From the NCBI GenBank assembly GCA_963576565.1, contig OY755048.1, forward strand, positions 7,398,136 to 7,462,135: a stretch of DNA of 64,000 nt. Direction: 5' to 3'. The translations under genes were made by a program, and so were the position numbers. Under the pieces are notes generated by a model that made no database searches, had not been told where the DNA came from, and saw nothing but the letters and a program-made list of their open reading frames with translations. The DNA is from Aspidapion aeneum. Its lineage: Eukaryota > Arthropoda > Insecta > Coleoptera > Brentidae. Of the stretch, positions 57,701 through 64,000 are shown piece by piece. Position 1 is the first letter of the stretch; each line of letters opens with the position of its first letter.

Positions 57701-60700
57701 CCCCAATTTATAACGTTACCAGCTGCCACTGCTAGTATTTACTAAAGGGTCTAAAGTCGTAGGTTTTATAATTCTAGATCTAAAAGTCTAGATTTTAGTT
57801 AAAGGTTTAACTCATTTTTTCACTTGGGTGCAATAGCTTTTATTATTTATATTATTTGTTTATAAATTCCTTGGAACAAAGACCATGTTTTTTCCTTGTA
57901 GCAATGATATTATATCCACAGAAAACTTAAAAATAAATAAAAAAAATAATATTTTAAAAATGGCAGCCATAATTACAGGGGTTTCAACCTGTAATTATTG
58001 GCAGCTTTTGACTAACAGGTTTAAAATACCTTAGATAAGAAAAACCGTGTTCTTGTATGGATTATGAATATGTCGGCGCTAAGAATTTGATGAGCCTTGG
58101 TTAGTTTTAAATTGATTCAGTGACTCTAGTGTAGCTGTAGCCTTTACCGAGCTTGGCATGGGCACCAGAACGGGAGGTGGGCTCTGGAAGGCAGAACACG
58201 TACTTGTTGGGGATGGCGCGTCGACGCTATAATGGCGCGACGTCCGCTAAATTTTGTGACGCTGTATAATACAATATTCTAAAATGTGCAAATCCATCGA
58301 TTTACTTTTATAAAAAATATCAAATGTCGTTTTGATCAGCCAAGAATTTGATATGGTCTCAGTCTCAAAGAAACATAGAGTTCGTCATAAGCTCGTTTAA
58401 TAAGTATCATGAAATTATTTCCCTTTGTCTAAGTATGATTTAAAATTTAAAAGATTAGGGATAAATACAACTTACCTGCGAAAGTCCTAAATATATTGAA
58501 ACAGTCTCTGAAATGTACAAAAATCTACCATCTGCTGCTACTGCTAAGGCGAAGCCATCCAAAGACTAAAAAAAATTGTTTGAATTAGTCTTTCGAGAGG
58601 TAAAGTTATCTTGAAAGTTCAGAATTATGTGAGATTATCAATTTTTAATCGTACGGAATAAAACAATGTACATATCTTCTTGTTTGGGGCTTTTGTTTAA
58701 CTAGTTTATTCGCGCAAGGGAGTGGATCCGAACCACAGTGTACCCAAAGGGCTCCGTAGCTTACGGCAGTGGTAATGGTTAGTTTTTACTACGGAATATC
58801 ATTTCAGTACTGCGCTGACGCAGTCCTTACCACTACCAAAACAAAATGTCAAACAAGCGTTCAAAAACTCCTTGTAAAATGTAAATAATTGTCGTTATAG
58901 TTCAGGCCCTACATCCGAGATTCAAGCTATATGCTGCGCTTAATGATATAAGACTCGCCCGAACATTTTACGAAAGGGAATTACCCCCCCAACGCTGGCA
59001 GGGGGGTGGTTCCCCCCCCTTAAACGTGCTTTTTGATCCTATAGTTTTTGGCTAATAACTCGAAAACTGTCAACTTTTTTAAAAAATTTCTAAGAGATCA
59101 TTTTTCAAGCGGATATAATTAATTAAATAGTTTTTAAAATATTTTTTTTTGTGGTATTTTTTATCTTTAACAATATTTTTTTCTCAAAAAAATATTTTTG
59201 CTCTAAAGCCAATTATATACAGTTAAATAGGTATTAAGCTAGACATTGAAATAAAAATAAATGTGTTTGTAGAAATCTTTAAATCAAACAAAAATGTTAA
59301 ACATTCATTTTTGTAATTCAGTAAAGAATAATGAGAGTGAGTAAAAAATTATTTTTGGTTAGTAATACCTTAAAACTGACTTTTTCTAGTTAACCTTCTT
59401 TAATTAAAGTGGGGGTGGGGGGCATCCCCCCTCTCCCCCCCTCAAAAGTGCTCTGTTACAGTATTTTCCCAATTATTCCTAAAGTTTTAACTTGGCAAAA
59501 ACAAACAAGTAACTATTATTGAGGCTGATGAAAAGTCCTCTCTAACGATGTATAACACTCCCCCCCATACATCACAGTGGCGCACCTTTTATAGGCATTT
59601 AAATAAATAAGAGGTGTGGATTGGATGGTTTAATTTTCTTAAATTTGACTGTCTCACATGTCTGGTTTTAAAACTTACTTTTAAAGCCGAAGAAATTTCA
59701 TTTAGGGGGGGGGTAACCACCACCCCCACCAAGAGTGGGCGGACAGTTCCCCCTCGTTCCTTCAACTTTAAAAATGAGTTTTAAAACAAGACATGTAAGA
59801 CAATAAAATTCGAAAAACATGTAAGACAATAAAATTTTTTTGAAAAAATTTAAAAAATATTGTTTTTTCCACACTTTTCATTTATTTAAATGTCTATGGA
59901 AGATGGGCCACTGATTTAAGGGGGGCGTATTATACATCTTTAAGAAGGACTTTTGGTCAGCGTCAATAACTATTAGTTATTTGTTTTGGCCAAGTTAAAA
60001 TTTTGCAAATAAATAGAAAAATACTGTAAAATATCACTTTTGAGGGGGCGAGAGGGGGGATGTCCCCTCCCTCCAATTTACATAAATTGAGCTCAAAAAA
60101 TTAAGTTTTATGTTAATACTATTCAAAAATATTTTTTTACTCACCTTGATATTATTACAAGAATTGCAAAATGATCTTTAGAATATTGTTGTTGACCGTT
60201 TTCGAGTTATTGGCAAAAAACCGTCAAAAAGCACGTTTAAGGGGGGAACCACCCCCCTGCCAGGGTTGTCAGGGTGGTTCCCTTTCGTAAAATGTTCGGG
60301 CGAGTCTTATGTCTATCCATACCAAGTGTGTTGCTTCTATCATTAAACGCAGTATCGGACCCCGTAGGGCCTGAACTATTAAACCTGTAAGACCCAAATT
60401 CTTTGATCTTTTAAAGCGAAATTTCCCATTTTCAGGTTTTTATGTACGAAAAAAAAAGGAATTATTGAAGGCATGACTGGACAGATCTATCCAGCTCGGC
60501 GCGGCGTAAAGAGTGGAAGGCATCCCTCCATTTTTTTCTGCACAATTTTCTCTGAGCTTGACTGAGGGGCTTCTATCTATTGAATGACCCGTCCGCGGTA
60601 CATACGCGTCCGGAATAACTAAGTGAACTTTCCTTTCTTGAGAGTTTTTTTTAGTTAGAGTTGGATTTTATCAAAATCATCTTCTTATAACGCTTGATAT

Positions 60701-61644
60701 GTCTTTCGTTGTCGTACATAAACGTTAATATCAAAAATGACTTTATCTATATATTAGAGAGGGGTTAAAATTTCATTCACATTTCACCCCCTACTTTTTT
60801 AAAAATTTTGTTTCGTTCAATACATTTGTTTAAAACATTACTAAGCTATAGCTATATCTTTAACTTAAACATTTGAGTATTTATCTCAACTTTTTATTTT
60901 GTCTTTTTTTTAAGTTAACTAAATAGGAGCCCCACGAAACTAAATGCGCTGTTTCCAAACATTTCACGACTTATGTTGCAATTAGATAAAAATAAATGGC
61001 GTAGGTATATAGCAATATTTTAATGACATTTTAGGAAACGTGAGCACTTAAACAAAATTTCTACATTTTCAAGACAAACCTAGAGAATTCGAGTTATATA
61101 GTTGGGCGATCAACTCTATAAAGAAAGGATGTGCCGGTTGTATTACTTGTTACCTTGTATCACCATTTAGTGATGCGTGGTATAGCCTGCGCTTGTTCCA
61201 AGTACACAGGACGCCAAGCGCAGTTGCAAGTGAAACAAACATACCTTCGGTCATTCTATATCCAGTTTTGATCCCACAGGGGACCAAAGAAATTAAGAAG
61301 TAAAATTGACCAACTAAATATTTATTTCATTGCAATCGGAATCGCTTAACAACAACATAATAATTTTAACAAATATTTATTAATTTTTGATATATTTTTA
61401 CAAACAAGTTAAACAAATATATTTTTCTTTCATACAAATAATTATTTGTTGAGTATCACCCCGTACTTATACATTATTATATACCGTGTTTACAGGAAAC
61501 CGTGCACTAATAATTGCACCTTGGTGTGTATCTATAGATACAATTTAAAATTAATTTTTTCTTTGATTTATTGACTTACCTGCAAGATATGCGTTCCTTG
61601 GTGTTGTTCAAAAATGTCTGAAGCTACATTTGTCCTCCTTCCAG
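40669..61644 (-). CDS. trh: Trachealess (bHLH-PAS transcription factor), all exons 3' of the bHLH exon
   Basis: Join, in coding order: 61580-61644, 58476-58565, 51032-51110, 50781-50864, 48622-48722, 44493-44793, 43120-43267, 42782-42906, 41803-42522, 40669-41072. The sum is 2 nt plus 705 codons including TAG, and all junctions are GT-AG and in phase. Trh dimerises with Tango/ARNT and specifies tracheal and salivary-duct fate. Visible: PAS-A ([18 protein letters not shown], then [17 protein letters not shown]), [22 protein letters not shown] ([19 protein letters not shown], then [20 protein letters not shown]), a basic GKRGIKRKS stretch (possible nuclear signal), and Trh C-terminal signatures [52 protein letters not shown] and FHLYH...NWYSPS. 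These signatures, recalled from the fly protein, separate it from single-minded. The bHLH exon and promoter lie beyond 64000. Confidence 0.95.
41073..41802 (-). other. trh: trh intron 9
   Basis: 730 bp. It contains a solo CAGTGGCGAAGCGTCG end with a following G-run (about 41635-41690), a possible MITE remnant. Nothing else seen. Confidence 0.7.
41803..42522 (-). CDS. trh: trh coding exon, 720 bp (basic stretch and conserved C-terminal motifs)
   Basis: Begins [20 protein letters not shown] and carries GKRGIKRKS, then [32 protein letters not shown] and [15 protein letters not shown], each recognisable in Drosophila Trh. Donor GTAAGA at 41802. The reverse-frame ORFs here are shadows. Confidence 0.95.
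42782..42906 (-). CDS. trh: trh coding exon, 125 bp
   Basis: Encodes [16 protein letters not shown] then an acidic [20 protein letters not shown] stretch just after PAS-B. The acceptor GATTTTAG and donor GTAAGA are clear. Confidence 0.94.
43120..43267 (-). CDS. trh: trh coding exon, 148 bp (second half of PAS-B)
   Basis: Encodes [19 protein letters not shown], then [20 protein letters not shown], then NIICVNYVV, the C-terminal half and PAC motif of PAS-B. Donor GTGAGT. Confidence 0.95.
43470..44465 (+). pseudogene. Jockey-type LINE reverse transcriptase fragment in trh intron 6
   Basis: On the strand opposite trh, fragments in shifting frames match non-LTR RT blocks: [46 protein letters not shown] (motif A, with a stop in place of a residue), [15 protein letters not shown] (motif B), [13 protein letters not shown] (motif C), then [15 protein letters not shown] and a thumb/tail with [15 protein letters not shown]. 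Several stops and frameshifts make it dead. Neither terminus is clear. Confidence 0.85.
44493..44793 (-). CDS. trh: trh coding exon, 301 bp (linker and first half of PAS-B)
   Basis: Encodes [37 protein letters not shown], then [20 protein letters not shown] and [20 protein letters not shown]. Acceptor CCTTCTAG and donor GTAAGT; exits with 1 nt. Confidence 0.95.
45106..46290. mobile_element. Foldback element with reiterated GC-rich terminal words
   Basis: The termini consist of alternating words GACAATTCGCCGCGG and CCGATTCGCCGCGG (left 45115-45190, right 46190-46285). AT-rich arms of roughly 450 bp follow (ATTTGTTTGATCATAACTTTTTC against its mirror near 46100; CCATTTATGAACCGATTTGC words). The centre (45650-45785) holds a G-run segment related to the MITE 38938-39096. 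Confidence 0.75.
45655..45785. mobile_element. MITE-like segment at the centre of the foldback
   Basis: G-run, then GCGAAGCCTCATGATGGCGA, ATTTTATA, and TGAAATATGTAAAAATATC, closing with a second G-run. It is the same interior as 38938-39096, so a copy probably inserted near the foldback centre. Ends are eroded. Confidence 0.55.
46620..47640 (-). repeat. 130-bp tandem array plus inverted GCCAAGTT arms
   Basis: 46725-47275 carries units marked AAACGCTAGAGAGTTGAG and TTTACTCCCCTCCCCTATAC, the reverse of 18540-19245, preceded by the CACT microsatellite. The arm 47283-47415 (TACACGAAAATGGCATTCCG, GTAAAGCCAAGTTCTCC) is reverse-complemented at 47462-47610, about 90% alike by eye. One arm sits next to the array in the 18250-18400 copy too. 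Confidence 0.72.
48622..48722 (-). CDS. trh: trh coding exon, 101 bp (between the PAS domains)
   Basis: Encodes [20 protein letters not shown] then [13 protein letters not shown]. Donor GTATGT and acceptor CACTAG; both phases fit the neighbouring exons. Confidence 0.94.
49200..50650. repeat. Degenerate roughly 300-bp repeats in trh intron 4
   Basis: Phrases of the type CCAAGATGGCGGA with GAATCAAACNTGA.CCTTT, or their inverse GTCAAA.T..ATC.GCCAT, recur near 49335, 49605, 49930, 50190 and 50525. The array is old, diverged and partly inverted. Confidence 0.4.
50781..50864 (-). CDS. trh: trh coding exon, 84 bp (Ser-rich linker)
   Basis: Encodes [16 protein letters not shown] then [13 protein letters not shown] downstream duplicate of the donor (GTAAGGGTAAGG) offers a second 5' splice site 6 nt away. 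The upstream one keeps frame with exon 48622-48722; so would the other, adding two residues. Confidence 0.9.
51032..51110 (-). CDS. trh: trh coding exon, 79 bp (end of PAS-A)
   Basis: Encodes [20 protein letters not shown] then AEQLGLG. It is separated from the next exon by only 167 bp. Acceptor TTTCAG, donor GTATGA. Confidence 0.95.
52831..53014. mobile_element. hAT-like MITE, CAAGCGCGGATC family, copy 3
   Basis: Begins CAAGCGCGGAGCTGGGCC and ends (reverse complement) CAAGCGGATTTGCGGGG, which lacks two terminal bases of the family end. Flanks ATCCCCTC / TTTCCCTC agree at 6 of 8. Confidence 0.75.
53294..53478. mobile_element. hAT-like MITE, GTGGCGGATCC family
   Basis: Left GGTGGCGGATCCAAGATTTC and right (reverse complement) CAAATGGCGGATCCAGGGGG. 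G-run interior. No clean target duplication. Confidence 0.6.
53500..54255. mobile_element. Partial relative of the 58898-60378 foldback, split by a MITE
   Basis: Shares ordered phrases with 59480-60150, such as GGCATTTAAATAAAT, GAGGCTRA.GAAAA, TTTGCAAATAAWTAGRAAAATA, CACTTTTAGGGGG and TTAGTATTAA. The MITE 54031-54161 interrupts it at AATACTAT. Confidence 0.6.
54031..54161. mobile_element. hAT-like MITE, CAAGCGCGGATC family, copy 4 (degenerate)
   Basis: Left CAAGAGCTTATCTCAGCC, right (reverse complement) CAAGCGCCGATATGAGG, interior GGTAATTAC words. The element it split is continuous at 60010-60040, which confirms insertion although no duplication is visible. Confidence 0.6.
54368..54439 (-). 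tRNA. tRNA-like gene, glycine-type body with anticodon AAA
   Basis: 72 nt fold as a full cloverleaf: acceptor GCTTCGG/GCGAAGC (6 of 7 pairs), D arm GTTC-AGTGGTA-GAAT, anticodon arm TTTGC-CTAAATA-GCAAG, variable AGATC, T arm CCGGG-TTCGATC-CCCGG, discriminator A. A and B box sequences look intact, and T runs that could end pol III transcription follow within 30 nt. The D arm is glycine-like, but the loop places AAA at positions 34-36, with U at 37 where a purine is usual. AAA would read Phe UUU, and cytosolic Phe tRNAs normally use GAA. It could be a mutated pseudogene, a SINE head or a recoding tRNA; pseudogene is most likely. Confidence 0.72.
54533..54881. repeat. Long hairpin with (TA)n centre
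   Basis: The left arm (54533-54685, starting ATCCAACTGATCTCTC and holding CAAATTAGACGTAAAGAATC) is mirrored to 54881 with few mismatches. The apex is an AT microsatellite (54695-54764). Probably a palindromic MITE whose centre expanded. Confidence 0.8.
54950..55195. other. GC-richer block of unknown nature in trh intron 2
   Basis: About 50% GC in AT-rich surroundings. AATGTCTGTGCCG at the left and AATGTCTGTCGGG (reverse complement) at the right may be short inverted ends. No coding signature. Confidence 0.35.
55861..57176. mobile_element. 1.3-kb TIR element nested in the hAT copy
   Basis: Ends CCCACTAAGCACAAAA and (reverse complement) CCCACTAAACACAAAA. AACGTT and CTAACGT words recur inside near both ends. 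The flanking hAT sequence is otherwise continuous with copy 1. No clear target duplication, so superfamily undecided (CACTA-like ends but no 3-bp repeat). No transposase recognised. Confidence 0.65.
57177..57560 (+). pseudogene. Decayed hAT transposase N-terminal fragment, copy 2
   Basis: [33 protein letters not shown] and SEMLKRHK correspond to copy 1 (23841). Here the frame goes on through [20 protein letters not shown] and [13 protein letters not shown], a region typical of ZMYM1-like hAT transposases. A stop follows, and the FKILWDF-like remains are out of frame. No catalytic domain. Confidence 0.6.
58476..58565 (-). CDS. trh: trh coding exon, 90 bp (core of PAS-A)
   Basis: Encodes [20 protein letters not shown] then [10 protein letters not shown]. 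In phase 0 at both ends; acceptor TTTTAG, donor GTAAGT. Confidence 0.95.
58898..60378. mobile_element. Foldback TIR element in trh intron 1 (TTA duplication)
   Basis: Ends TAGTTCAGGCCCTAC mirrored exactly, flanked by TTA on both sides (58895-58897, 60379-60381), as in PIF/Harbinger-type elements. Arms extend more than 200 bp (GACTCGCCCGAACATTTTACG, G/C runs, TTTTGGCTAATAACTCGAAAA), and weaker symmetry continues inward with repeated C-run / G-run blocks. No transposase recognised. A partial relative lies at 53500-54255. Confidence 0.75.
60382..61579. other. Remainder of trh intron 1, nothing recognised
   Basis: No coding or repeat signature identified. A GC-richer stretch lies near 61130-61250. 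Confidence 0.4.
61580..61644 (-). CDS. trh: trh coding exon, 65 bp (start of PAS-A); most 5' exon in the window
   Basis: Encodes [21 protein letters not shown] in two pieces, leading into SLDGF of the next exon. It enters with 2 nt of a codon, so an upstream exon is required. Acceptor TTTTAG, donor GTAAGT. Confidence 0.88.
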
Positions 61645-62283
61645 CTAAAACAAAAAGACAATTCATCTAACTTTTCAAAAGAAAAATATTCTGCTATTTT
61701 TGAAAATATTGAAGTTGATATTTTAACCGACAATAGAGACTTATTATAAATTCTGAAATAAGGATAGCAATAATAAAGCAACAACTTTGTTTAAATAGAC
61801 ATTAAGCTGGCTGGGAAAAATGAGTTTATACGGCCGTCCTTTATTTTTTTATGTTATGCTATGCTGATTGTTCTGTTCATTATATTTTTAAAAGAATTAT
61901 AAAAATAGAAGATTTGTGGCTTAAAGAGTCTCCATTTTAAAAATTAAAATTCGCTTCCGAACAAAGCACGACCTAAAATGCTTTAAGGCTAAACCTTACC
62001 AATCAAGCATTCGTTTTATGCATGGGATTTGCCGTAAGACCCGCTGGTGCTGTGCTAGCAGGCGCAACTTTGCCAAAGTAGGTCTTTGGCGCGCGCACTC
62101 TCTAGTTGCATTTTTAAATGGAGACAGTGTACCTATTATAATAGACTGTTTGCTGGTAGACAGGGATGGGAACAATGGGTTCCAAGCTAGAACCTTAGGA
62201 ACCTTAGGACTTTCGTACAGAAATTACGATCGGATTCTTTTTTCATAATTTTTTTATAAAACGATATTCACAAATAGAATTAT
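61645..62283 (-). other. trh: trh intron, part upstream of the PAS-A exons
   Basis: No recognised feature. A GC-richer stretch (62020-62110) contains a short ORF without family features. Confidence 0.45.
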
Positions 62284-64000
62284 TCAAATAATCAAAAAAA
62301 TATAGGGAATCCCATAGGACCAATATTGCCAAACTATGAAAATTCATATGTCCCAAACTATACATTTTATTAACAAAAGCACCGAGTTACAGTAGGGTGG
62401 GGCCATAAAGATGCGAAAAAGCCACACCTTGAGTTGAGATTCTGAAAAACGTCATTTAGCGATTTTTAGGATAGGGAATCCAATAGGACCAAAATTACCA
62501 AACTTTGAAAATTCATATCTCCCAAACTATACATTTTATTAACAAAAGCACCGAGTTACAGTATGGCGGGGCCATAAAGATGCGAAAAAGCCTCATCTTG
62601 AGTTCAGATTCGGAAAAACGTCTTTTAGCGATTTTTAGGATAGGGATATTATAAAGAATAATTATAAAGATGCAAAAAAGCCACATCTTGAGTTCAGATT
62701 CGGAAAAACGTCATTTAGCGATTTTTAGGATAGGGAATCCCATAGGACCAAAAGGACCAAATTTTGAAAATTCATATCTCCCAAACTATACATTTTATTA
62801 AAAAAAGCACCGAGTTACAGTATGGTGGGGCCACAAAGATTCGAAAAAGCCACGTCTTGAGTTGAGATTCTGAAAAACATCATTTAGCGATTTTTAGGAT
62901 AGGGAATCCCATAGGACCAAAATTGGGAAACTTTGAAAATTCATATCTCCCAAACTATACCTTTTATTAACAAAAGCACCGGGCTACAGTATGGTGGGGT
63001 CATAAAGATGCAAAAATGCCACACCTTGAGTTCAGATTTCAAAAAACGTCATTTAGCGATTTTTAGGATAGGGATATTATAAAGAATAATTATAAAGATG
63101 CAAAAAAGCCACACCTTGAGTTCAGATTCGGAAAAACGTCATTTAGCGATTTTTAGGATAGGGAATCCCATAGGACCAAAATTGCCAAACTTTGAAAATT
63201 CATATCTCCCAAACTATACATTTTATTAACAAAAGCACCGGGCTACAGTATGGTGGGGTTATAAAGATGCGAAAAAGCAACTTAATTGAGATTCTGAAAA
63301 ACGTCATTTAGCGATTTTTAGGATAGGGAATCCCATAGGACCAAACTTGCCAAACTTTGAAAATTCATATCTCCCAAACTATACATTTTATTAACAAAAG
63401 CACCGAGCTACAGTATGGTGGGGCCATAAAGATGCAAAAAAGCCACACCTTGAGTTCAGATTCCAAAAAACGTCATTTAGCGATTTTTAGGATAGGGATA
63501 TTATAAAGAATAATTACAAAGATGCAAAAAAGCCACACCTTGAGTTCAGATTCGGAAAAACGTCATTTAGCGATTTTTAGGATAGGGAATCCCATAGGAC
63601 CAAAATTGCCAAACTTTGAAAATTCATATCTCCCAAACTATACATTTTATTAACAAAAGCACCGAGTTACAGTATGGTGGGGCCATAAAGATGCGAAAAA
63701 GCCACACCTTGAGTTTAGATTCTGAAAAACGTCATTTAGCGATTTTTAGGATAGCGAATCCCATAGGACCAAAATTGCCAAACTTTGAAAATTAATATCT
63801 CCCAAACTATAAATTTTATTAACAACAGCACCGAGTTACAGTATGGTGAGGCCATAAAGATGCGAAAAAGCCACACCTTGAGTTTAGATTCTGAAAAACG
63901 TCATTTAGCGATTTTTAGGATAGGAAATCCCAAAGGACCAAAATTGCCAAACTTTGAAAATTCATATCTCCCAAACTATACATTTTGTTAACAAAAGCAC
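62284..64000. repeat. Satellite array with higher-order structure, open at the right edge
   Basis: Units marked by GCGATTTTTAGGATAGGGA, TCATATCTCCCAAACTATAC and AAAGCACCGAGTTACAGTAT. Spacing of the GCGATTTTTAGG mark is about 169, 89, 170, 168, 92, 164, 169, 93, 169, 166, giving a long-short-long pattern of about 428 bp repeated three times. Short units start GATATTATAAAGAATAATTA. The array runs off the window. Confidence 0.9.

Larger units (their letters stand above)
55234..57731 (+). mobile_element. hAT element remnant, copy 2, with nested insertion
   Basis: Ends CAGTGGCGACTC and (reverse complement) CAGTGGCAGCTGGTAACG. Perfect 8-bp duplication CTAGTATT (55226-55233, 57732-57739). Collinear with 23378-24447 on both sides of the nested element 55861-57176. 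Confidence 0.9.
51111..58475 (-). other. trh: trh intron 2, 7.4 kb
   Basis: 51200-52340 is extremely AT-rich without recognised elements. 52360-52620 is a GC-richer block of unknown nature. The rest holds MITEs, a tRNA-like sequence, a hairpin and a hAT relic, listed separately. Confidence 0.8.

Noticed and set aside
1..64000. CRISPR arrays, bacterial operons or ribosome-binding sites
   Set aside because: The tandem repeats lack regular unique spacers and the sequence is plainly an intron-bearing animal genome.

Overview
The window is nuclear DNA of an insect. It is AT-rich, the genes have introns, and the two recognisable genes are conserved insect developmental regulators set in a very dense layer of transposable elements. 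The protein sequences fit an insect, perhaps a beetle, but the sequence alone does not settle the order. There are no bacterial genes, CRISPR arrays or rRNA.

Genes. (1) 6591-12633, minus strand: two coding exons of legless (lgs, the BCL9 orthologue), the adaptor joining Armadillo/beta-catenin to Pygopus in Wnt signalling. The Pygo-binding HD1, Armadillo-binding HD2 and HD3 segments are all visible. The 3' coding exons lie left of position 1. (2) 40669-61644, minus strand: ten coding exons of trachealess (trh), a bHLH-PAS transcription factor of the tracheal system. PAS-A, PAS-B and the whole C-terminal region are present. The bHLH exon and promoter lie right of 64000. I set splice sites by eye. 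The ten exons sum to a closed reading frame of 705 codons including the stop, which supports the model.

Layout. 1-6590: interspersed repeats, a LINE reverse transcriptase (961-2475), a hairpin-ended repeat (2843-3557) and a palindromic Tc1/mariner-type MITE (4817-5453). 6591-12735: lgs, with a 4.2-kb intron full of small terminal-inverted-repeat (TIR) elements. 12735-40668: intergenic, almost wholly transposon-derived. It holds a pair of oppositely oriented elements with 10-bp-unit minisatellites (20771-21592 and 28121-29066), a Penelope-like retroelement broken by two later insertions (27490-29860), nested hAT-like elements (30220-30780), a second LINE (33090-34738) and large foldback elements. 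40669-64000: trh. Its introns hold a dead Jockey-type LINE, a stack of nested elements (44900-47974), a tRNA-like sequence (54368-54439), a 2.5-kb hAT relic (55234-57731), a foldback element (58898-60378) and a satellite array that runs off the right edge (62284-64000).

Most notable observation: several small TIR elements share one set of roughly 30-bp ends (RAGGGGT..., then an AAAATKTGTACA-like subterminal motif) and make 8-bp target duplications, yet each encloses a different short-word minisatellite (GATTGTGAGG-like, GCATTAC-like, TACTGTCGAG-like). Several unrelated-looking foldback elements here also reiterate their own terminal word internally. The two genes are not functionally linked by anything in the sequence. 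They are neighbours on the same strand about 28 kb apart.
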